64,000 nucleotides of DNA from Photobacterium indicum (GTDB lineage: Bacteria > Pseudomonadota > Gammaproteobacteria > Enterobacterales > Vibrionaceae), in NCBI RefSeq assembly GCF_003026215.1, contig NZ_PYOC01000008.1, forward strand, positions 62,001 to 126,000, written 5' to 3'. Position numbers and translations under genes: made by a program. The notes under the pieces are model-generated. The model did not search any database and was not told where the DNA came from. It saw nothing but the letters and a program-made list of their open reading frames with translations. Shown here in pieces: positions 58,431 through 64,000 of this stretch; positions within the stretch are counted from its first letter, which is position 1; each line of letters starts with the position of its first letter.

Positions 58431-60431
58431 TTGAGTGACATGGCAAAAAACTTGATTTTGTGGTTGGTTATCGCTGTGGTTCTGATGTCTGTCTTTCAGA
58501 GCTTCGGTCCTAGTGATAGCGCTGGCCGTCAAGTCGATTATACGACGTTTGTCCGTGAAATCGGTCAGGATCAGATAAGGGAAGCACGATTCAACGAGCG
58601 TGAAATCACCGTATTTAAGCGTGACAATACGCGATACGTCACTTATCTGCCTGTTTTTAACGATCAGAAACTACTAGACGATCTTATCAACGCTAATGTG
58701 AAAGTGTTGGGTACTCCACCTGAAGAGCCAAGCTTACTTGCTTCAATCTTCATCTCGTGGTTCCCAATGTTACTCCTTATTGGTGTTTGGGTTTTCTTCA
58801 TGCGTCAGATGCAAGGCGGCGGCGGTGGCAAAGGTGCCATGTCGTTCGGCAAATCTAAAGCACGTATGATGAGTGAAGACCAAATCAAAACAACGTTTGC
58901 AGATGTTGCAGGTTGTGATGAAGCAAAAGAAGACGTTAAAGAGCTGGTTGATTATCTACGCGATCCAAGCCGTTTCCAAAAGCTAGGTGGTAAAATTCCA
59001 ACAGGCATTTTGTTGGTTGGTCCTCCTGGTACGGGTAAAACGCTGTTGGCAAAAGCAATCGCCGGTGAAGCGAAAGTACCGTTCTTCACTATTTCTGGTT
59101 CTGACTTTGTTGAAATGTTTGTTGGTGTAGGTGCATCTCGTGTACGTGACATGTTCGAACAAGCAAAAAAAGCAGCACCTTGTATTATTTTTATCGATGA
59201 AATTGATGCAGTAGGTCGTCAACGTGGTGCTGGTGTTGGTGGTGGTCACGATGAACGTGAACAGACATTGAACCAAATGCTTGTTGAGATGGATGGTTTT
59301 GAAGGCAATGAAGGTGTCATTGTTATTGCTGCGACAAACCGCCCCGATGTATTGGATCCAGCATTACTTCGACCTGGTCGTTTCGACCGTCAGGTTGTGG
59401 TTGGCTTACCAGATGTACGTGGTCGTGAACAGATTCTTAAAGTTCACATGCGTAAAGTACCGCTTGAAGGAGATGTCGTACCATCTTTGATTGCTCGTGG
59501 TACACCTGGTTTCTCTGGTGCTGATTTGGCAAACCTTGTGAACGAAGCTGCATTGTTTGCTGCTCGCGGTAACAAGCGTGTTGTTTCAATGGTTGAGTTC
59601 GAATTGGCGAAAGATAAAATCATGATGGGCGCAGAGCGTAAATCTATGGTTATGTCTGAAGACCAAAAAGAATCAACGGCATATCACGAAGCGGGTCACG
59701 CAATTATTGGTCGCTTGGTACCGGATCACGATCCAGTATACAAAGTATCAATTATTCCACGTGGTCGTGCGTTGGGTGTGACGATGTACTTGCCTGAAAA
59801 GGATCGTGTTAGTCACTCTCGTGAATTCCTTGAATCTATGCTTTCAAGCCTTTACGGCGGACGTTTAGCTGAAGAGTTGATCTACGGTGCTGATAAAGTG
59901 TCTACTGGCGCTTCTAACGATATCGAACGTGCGACTGATATTGCACGTAAGATGGTCACTCAGTGGGGCTTCTCTGAAAAGATGGGTCCAGTGCTTTACG
60001 CTGAAGATGAAGGCGAAGTATTCTTAGGTCGTTCGGTTACACAGACTAAGCATATGTCTGATGATACCGCTCGTGCTATTGATACGGAAGTTCGTGCTCT
60101 TATCGACCGTAACTATGAACGTGCTCGTGAAATTCTGGCTCAAAATATGGATATCATGCATGCAATGAAAGATGCATTGATGAAGTATGAGACGATTGAT
60201 GCTGGTCAAATCGATGATTTGATGGAGCGTAAATCAGAAATTCGTGCACCGAAAGGTTGGGGCGATACTGATGATGTAATAAAACCATCAGCAGCTAAAT
60301 CAGAGCCGGCACCAGAAGCGAAAGCAGAAGCTAAAGTTGAAACTGAAGAAAAACCAGTTGCAACTGACAGTGAAGAGCTAAAGCCGAAAACAGAACAAGC
60401 ACCAAAAGAAGACGATAAGCCTCAAGCTTAA
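58431..60431 (+). CDS. ftsH: ATP-dependent zinc metalloprotease FtsH
   Basis: A 666-residue inner-membrane AAA+ protease that degrades LpxC, sigma-32, SecY and other targets. Two N-terminal membrane helices flank a periplasmic domain; then Walker A GPPGTGKT (about residues 197-204), Walker B IIFIDEID, the second region of homology ([17 protein letters not shown]) and the zinc motif HEAGH near 418. The last ~45 residues are a Glu/Lys/Pro/Ala-rich tail, longer than in E. coli. Start is TTG 58431 (GCGGGG upstream) or ATG 58440, three residues later. Confidence 0.95.
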   Translation: MSDMAKNLILWLVIAVVLMSVFQSFGPSDSAGRQVDYTTFVREIGQDQIREARFNEREITVFKRDNTRYVTYLPVFNDQKLLDDLINANVKVLGTPPEEPSLLASIFISWFPMLLLIGVWVFFMRQMQGGGGGKGAMSFGKSKARMMSEDQIKTTFADVAGCDEAKEDVKELVDYLRDPSRFQKLGGKIPTGILLVGPPGTGKTLLAKAIAGEAKVPFFTISGSDFVEMFVGVGASRVRDMFEQAKKAAPCIIFIDEIDAVGRQRGAGVGGGHDEREQTLNQMLVEMDGFEGNEGVIVIAATNRPDVLDPALLRPGRFDRQVVVGLPDVRGREQILKVHMRKVPLEGDVVPSLIARGTPGFSGADLANLVNEAALFAARGNKRVVSMVEFELAKDKIMMGAERKSMVMSEDQKESTAYHEAGHAIIGRLVPDHDPVYKVSIIPRGRALGVTMYLPEKDRVSHSREFLESMLSSLYGGRLAEELIYGADKVSTGASNDIERATDIARKMVTQWGFSEKMGPVLYAEDEGEVFLGRSVTQTKHMSDDTARAIDTEVRALIDRNYERAREILAQNMDIMHAMKDALMKYETIDAGQIDDLMERKSEIRAPKGWGDTDDVIKPSAAKSEPAPEAKAEAKVETEEKPVATDSEELKPKTEQAPKEDDKPQA

Positions 60432-60445
60432 TTGCCTTTCAAATA

Positions 60446-60479
60446 TTAAAGCCCCGAACTTGTGTCGGGGTTTTTTTTA
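60446..60479 (+). terminator. Terminator of ftsH
   Basis: Stem CCCCGA / TCGGGG (60452-60457 / 60465-60470) extended weakly by AAAG/TTT, then eight T. Confidence 0.85.
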
Positions 60480-60505
60480 TTTAAATTATCATGGAGTAAT
60501 GATTC

Positions 60506-61336
60506 GTGATTTTGACAAGCAAAGAAAAAACACTCGATTTGTCTTACCCCCATACTATGGGGATCTTAAATGTTACCCCTGATTCATTTTCTGATGGGGG
60601 AAAATTCAATCAATTTGATCATGCGCTGCGGCATGTCGAGGCAATGCTAGAGGCTGGCACCAGTATTCTCGATATCGGTGGTGAATCGACTCGTCCTGGT
60701 GCTGCAGATGTTTCAGAAGAGCAAGAGCTTGAACGTGTTGTGCCTATTATTGAGGCAATTCGACAGCGCTTTGATTGTTGGGTATCAATAGACACGAGTA
60801 AAGCGCTTGTGATGACGGAAGCGGTTACTGCTGGTGCTGATTTGATCAATGATGTGCGCGCATTACGTGAAGAGGGAGCATTAGAGGCAGCGGCAAAAGC
60901 CAATGTTCCTATTTGTTTAATGCATATGCAAGGTCAGCCGCGTACAATGCAGGCTCAACCACATTATGGCGATTTAATTACTGATGTAAGTGAATTTCTT
61001 GCCGAACGTATTGCTGCATGTGAAAAAGTGGGTATTGCCCGCGAACAATTATTATTAGATCCAGGGTACGGTTTTGGTAAAACCTTGGAGCATAATTATC
61101 ACTTGCTGGCACATTTAGATAAATTTCATCAATTTGGACTCCCTCTTTTAGTGGGGATGTCTCGAAAATCAATGATTTCAAAATTATTGAATAAACAGCC
61201 AAGTGAGTGCCTTGTCGGTAGCTTAGCATGTGCAACAATTGCAGCAATGAAAGGAGCGCAAATAATGCGCGTTCATGATGCACAAGAAACTGTCGATGTG
61301 CTAAAAGTGTGTCGTATGACGCTGGCACAAGAATAG
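60506..61336 (+). CDS. folP: Dihydropteroate synthase
   Basis: A 276-residue TIM-barrel enzyme of folate synthesis that joins p-aminobenzoate to the pterin pyrophosphate and is the target of sulfonamides. Signature motifs: MGILNVTPDSFSDGG, ILDIGGESTRPGA, SIDTSKA, INDVRAL, LMHMQGQPRTMQ, DPGYGFGKTLEHN, GMSRKSMI and RVHDAQETVDV. The start is GTG 60506 with GGAG 9 nt upstream. It lies between ftsH and glmM, as in E. coli. Confidence 0.95.
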   Translation: MILTSKEKTLDLSYPHTMGILNVTPDSFSDGGKFNQFDHALRHVEAMLEAGTSILDIGGESTRPGAADVSEEQELERVVPIIEAIRQRFDCWVSIDTSKALVMTEAVTAGADLINDVRALREEGALEAAAKANVPICLMHMQGQPRTMQAQPHYGDLITDVSEFLAERIAACEKVGIAREQLLLDPGYGFGKTLEHNYHLLAHLDKFHQFGLPLLVGMSRKSMISKLLNKQPSECLVGSLACATIAAMKGAQIMRVHDAQETVDVLKVCRMTLAQE

Positions 61337-61434
61337 AATTAAGCGTGATTTCAATGTGGATATCGATGTTTTTTTTAAACACCGATATTTTTAGAATCAT
61401 GTTAAAAAATAAAAGAAATTGCTAGGAGCATATA

Positions 61435-62772
61435 ATGGCGGAACGTAAGTTTTTTGGTACCGATGGTATTCGTGGATTGGTTGGCGAAGGCCCTATTACC
61501 CCCGAGTTTGTACTGAAGTTGGGTTGGGCTGCTGGGCGTGTTTTATCTCAGCAAGGCACCAAAAAGGTATTGATTGGTAAAGATACGCGCATTTCTGGCT
61601 ACATGCTTGAATCTGCATTAGAGGCCGGTCTTGCTGCGGCAGGCCTGCAAGCAGCATTTACCGGGCCTATGCCAACACCTGCTGTTGCATACCTTACGCG
61701 TACCTTCCGTGCTGAAGCGGGTATTGTCATTTCAGCATCGCATAACCCGTATTATGATAACGGTATTAAATTCTTTTCATCGGAAGGCACAAAATTACCT
61801 GATGCGATTGAATTAGCGATTGAAGCTGAAATGGAAAAACCACTGACTTGCGTTGAATCAGCAATGTTGGGTAAGGCTTACCGTATCAGTGACGCAGCTG
61901 GTCGCTACATCGAATTTTGTAAGGGTACTTTCCCTTCTCAGTATGATCTTTCTGATTATAAAATCGTTGTCGATTGTGCTCACGGTGCGACGTACCATAT
62001 TGCCCCTAATGTATTCAGAGAGCTTGGCGCTAAAGTGATTACCATTGGTTGTGAGCCAAACGGTATAAACATTAATGACCAAGTTGGCGCAACCGATGTA
62101 CGTGCATTACAAGCTAAAGTACTAGAAGAGAAGGCCGACTTTGGTATTGCCCTCGATGGTGACGGCGATCGGGTGATCATGGTTGATAATGAAGGCAACA
62201 AGGTTGATGGTGACCAAATTGCTTATATTGTTGCCCGTGATGCATTACGTCGCGGTGAACTAAAAGGTGGCGTTGTTGGTACATTAATGACTAACCTTGG
62301 TATGGAAGTCGCCCTGAAGAATTTAGGAATTCCCTTTGTTCGCTCAAAAGTGGGTGACCGTTATGTGATGGAAGAATTGCAGAAGCATAATTGGTTAATT
62401 GGTGCTGAGAATTCAGGTCACGTTATCTTATTAGATAAAATCACGACAGGTGACGGTATTGTTGCTGGCTTGCAAGTGATGGCGTCAATTGTTGGTAGTA
62501 AGATGACATTGAAAGAACTTAGCGATGGCATGACAATGTTCCCGCAAGTACTCGAAAATATTCGCTTCAAAGGTGAAGGTAATCCGTTAGAGTCTGATGC
62601 TGTTATTGCCGCTCAAAAAGCGGTTGAAGCCAAGTTGGGTGATACTGGCCGTGTTCTATTACGTAAGTCTGGTACTGAACCTTTGATTCGCGTTATGGTT
62701 GAAGGTGAAGATGCGGATCTAGTACAGCAATACGCACTTGAAATCGCTCAAGCAGTAAAAGACAACTGTTAA
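61435..62772 (+). CDS. glmM: Phosphoglucosamine mutase
   Basis: A 445-residue enzyme that interconverts glucosamine-6- and -1-phosphate on the way to UDP-GlcNAc. The active-site phosphoserine is S102 in [12 protein letters not shown], the same number as in E. coli; the metal loop DGDGDR, the sugar-binding loop GAENSGHV and the phosphate-binding loop [15 protein letters not shown] are complete. AGGAGC precedes ATG 61435. The spacer of 98 bp after folP has no terminator, so they may share a transcript. Confidence 0.96.
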   Translation: MAERKFFGTDGIRGLVGEGPITPEFVLKLGWAAGRVLSQQGTKKVLIGKDTRISGYMLESALEAGLAAAGLQAAFTGPMPTPAVAYLTRTFRAEAGIVISASHNPYYDNGIKFFSSEGTKLPDAIELAIEAEMEKPLTCVESAMLGKAYRISDAAGRYIEFCKGTFPSQYDLSDYKIVVDCAHGATYHIAPNVFRELGAKVITIGCEPNGININDQVGATDVRALQAKVLEEKADFGIALDGDGDRVIMVDNEGNKVDGDQIAYIVARDALRRGELKGGVVGTLMTNLGMEVALKNLGIPFVRSKVGDRYVMEELQKHNWLIGAENSGHVILLDKITTGDGIVAGLQVMASIVGSKMTLKELSDGMTMFPQVLENIRFKGEGNPLESDAVIAAQKAVEAKLGDTGRVLLRKSGTEPLIRVMVEGEDADLVQQYALEIAQAVKDNC

Positions 62773-63000
62773 GTGTTGGTCGGTTATCATCAGGTTTTAT
62801 TTCTAGGTGATATTTAATAGTTCCGTGTTGGTTTTTGTTTAAATGTTGTACAAGTGGCTCGCCTTAATAACTATTTGATGAAATAGTGCTTGTCACATCT
62901 ACATGCATTCGCTAGTATTCTCCCGCTCCTTAGTGATGGGAGTGCGCTGGCAGTACTACAACAAAAGCCGGCACAGCAAAATTGACAATAGGTGGAACCC

Positions 63001-63336
63001 ATGTACGAAATTCTACTTGTGATTTATCTGTTGGCTGCGCTTGGTGTTATTGGCCTAGTACTGGTTCAACAAGGTAAAGGCGCGGATATGGGAGCTTCAT
63101 TTGGGGCTGGTGCATCAGGAACTCTGTTTGGCGCTAGCGGCTCTGGAAACTTTTTGACCCGAATGACTACAGTTTGTGCGGCAATTTTCTTCATTATTAG
63201 TCTTGTTCTTGGCAACATGAGTGCAAAGCAAGCATCTGAAAAAAGTAGCTGGGAAGATCTGAGTGGTAACGTAAACTCAGAGCAAGTTGTAGAAAAAACT
63301 GAGACTGCGCCTCTAAATAGCGACATTCCTCAGTAA
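63001..63336 (+). CDS. secG: Preprotein translocase subunit SecG
   Basis: A 111-residue inner-membrane protein with two hydrophobic helices (residues 3-20 and about 52-72) joined by a glycine-rich cytoplasmic loop (MGASFGAGASGTLFGASGSGNF), the SecG hallmark. It stimulates SecYE protein export. I start at ATG 63001 with AGGTGGA upstream; a GTG at 62992 overlaps that site. The tRNA-Leu(GAG) gene follows after 11 bp, the same order as secG-leuU in E. coli. Confidence 0.94.
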   Translation: MYEILLVIYLLAALGVIGLVLVQQGKGADMGASFGAGASGTLFGASGSGNFLTRMTTVCAAIFFIISLVLGNMSAKQASEKSSWEDLSGNVNSEQVVEKTETAPLNSDIPQ

Positions 63337-63347
63337 TAAAAGATTTA

Positions 63348-63432
63348 GCCGAGATGGTGAAATTGGTAGACACGCTAGCATGAGGTGCTAGTGCCGCAAG
63401 GTGTAGGGGTTCAAGTCCCCTTCTCGGCACCA
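63348..63432 (+). tRNA. leuU: tRNA-Leu (anticodon GAG)
   Basis: 85-nt class II tRNA with CCA encoded. Acceptor stem GCCGAGA / TCTCGGC, anticodon GAG at 63382-63384 in the loop ATGAGGT with stem CTAGC/GCTAG, a variable arm (TGCCGCAAGGTGT region) and T-loop GGTTCAAGTCC. It reads CUU/CUC codons. Same position after secG as E. coli leuU. Confidence 0.96.
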
Positions 63433-63490
63433 TTATACTGGTTACTTGTAATAGTAACATCTGAGCGATATAATACGCTTAGATTTCGGA

Positions 63491-63567
<77 letters not shown>

Positions 63568-63649
63568 CTTTCCCGAAAAGCGACTATCCTATTTAATAGA
63601 GATGTTGTTTTTCTATCACAGCTTGCTGTGGTAATCAGGGTCCAGTAAT

Positions 63650-63676
63650 AAAAAACCCCGTATTCGGGGTTTTTTA
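63650..63676 (+). terminator. Terminator after the tRNA genes
   Basis: Perfect 8-bp stem AAACCCCG / CGGGGTTT (63653-63660 / 63665-63672) with TATT loop and T-run. It lies within the leader between metY and rimP. Confidence 0.85.
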
Positions 63677-63698
63677 TTATCTGAAATATGATAATTCA

Positions 63699-63728
63699 GA
63701 TATTCACTGGGCTTTTGGCCCTTTTTTT
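63699..63728 (+). terminator. Second terminator-like hairpin before rimP
   Basis: GGGC (about 63709-63712) pairs with GCCC (63718-63721), followed by seven T, only 18 bp before the rimP start. The stem is short; it may be a partial attenuator in the nusA operon leader. Confidence 0.55.
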
Positions 63729-63745
63729 GTTTTCAGGGGGTTGTC

Positions 63746-64000
63746 TTGACAGCTTTAGAGATGCAATTAACCGAACTACTTGAGGCGTCTGTCAATGCTT
63801 CAGGTTATGAACTGGTAGGCTTGGAGTTTATTCGCGCAGGCGAACATTCTACATTACGTGTTTTCGTGGATCATGAAAATGGTATTAATGTGGAAGATTG
63901 TGCCGAAGCAAGCCGTCAAATCAGTGCAGTTATGGACGTAGAAGATCCTATCACTGTGGCTTATCACCTGGAGGTGTCTTCCCCTGGTCTCGAGAGGCCG
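63746..64000 (+). CDS. rimP: Ribosome maturation factor RimP, N-terminal part (partial)
   Basis: The first 85 codons are present and the frame runs off the right edge. RimP assists 30S subunit maturation. The sequence shows [25 protein letters not shown], the [24 protein letters not shown] segment and [13 protein letters not shown], all typical. The start is TTG 63746 with GGGGG about 6 nt upstream; ATG 63761 is a less likely alternative. nusA and infB are expected beyond the window. Confidence 0.94.
   Translation, partial: MTALEMQLTELLEASVNASGYELVGLEFIRAGEHSTLRVFVDHENGINVEDCAEASRQISAVMDVEDPITVAYHLEVSSPGLERP

Noticed and set aside
63197..63460. Minus-strand ORF over secG and tRNA-Leu
   Set aside because: It overlaps an essential gene and a tRNA and has no supporting features.

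Overview
This 64 kb window is a chromosomal, almost gap-free housekeeping segment of a gamma-proteobacterium of the family Vibrionaceae, most likely a Photobacterium-type marine bacterium. The reasons are the protein matches I recognise from memory (a VpsR-type regulator, a HlyU-type ArsR regulator, an OmpU/OmpL porin, NptA, a DUF3545-like protein), the AT-rich base composition, and a gene order that follows Vibrio cholerae and in many blocks Escherichia coli. I see no prophage, insertion sequence with a transposase, CRISPR array or rRNA operon. The accessory signal is in the intergenic regions: short inverted-repeat elements, structured leaders and very small ORFs.

Layout. 1-11.3 kb: end of thrC, a DAACS symporter, grcA behind a textbook FNR promoter, nfo, ung, a hemerythrin protein, a DUF3545-like protein, an AgcS sodium:alanine symporter, yaaA, srmB and trmN6. 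This stretch carries two families of short inverted-repeat elements. 11.7-20.4 kb: brnQ, fldB, then xerD-dsbC-recJ-prfB-lysS in the classical order, with the programmed +1 frameshift of prfB intact. 20.9-24.7 kb: a glutamate-type symporter, a VpsR-like enhancer-binding-protein homologue without GAFTGA, and a DUF1127 locus headed by a 23-codon ORF. 25-33.7 kb: tas, a small conserved protein, mutH, a 950-bp gene-free AT-rich region with DnaA-box-like motifs, then rppH-ptsP-TSUP permease-lgt-thyA. 33.8-38.3 kb: a sodium block, nptA and nhaA-small secreted protein-nhaR, then hlyU. 38.3-47.3 kb: rpsT, murJ, ribF-ileS-lspA-fkpB-ispH, dapB. 47.8-52.2 kb: carAB. 52.2-56.2 kb: an MgtE-type magnesium transporter with a long leader that encodes a 17-codon peptide, dacB, and the OmpU-type porin. 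56.7-64 kb: greA, yhbY, rlmE-ftsH-folP-glmM-secG, tRNA-Leu(GAG), initiator tRNA-Met, and the start of rimP (the nusA-infB operon).

How the genes work together: DNA repair and recombination (nfo, ung, recJ, xerD, mutH), translation and RNA metabolism (prfB, lysS, ileS, rpsT, trmN6, srmB, rlmE, yhbY, rppH, rimP, two tRNAs), envelope building (murJ, dacB, lgt, lspA, glmM, secG, ftsH, dsbC), folate, thymidylate and pyrimidine supply (folP, thyA, carAB), and sodium-coupled transport suited to a marine cell (AgcS, BrnQ, two DAACS carriers, NptA, NhaA). The most interesting candidate for something undescribed is the leader of the MgtE-type gene: promoter, ideal ribosome-binding site, a 17-residue peptide with Asp/Pro content, and competing hairpins, laid out like the enterobacterial mgtA leader. 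All family assignments come from reading the sequence and recalled family features; no database search was run.
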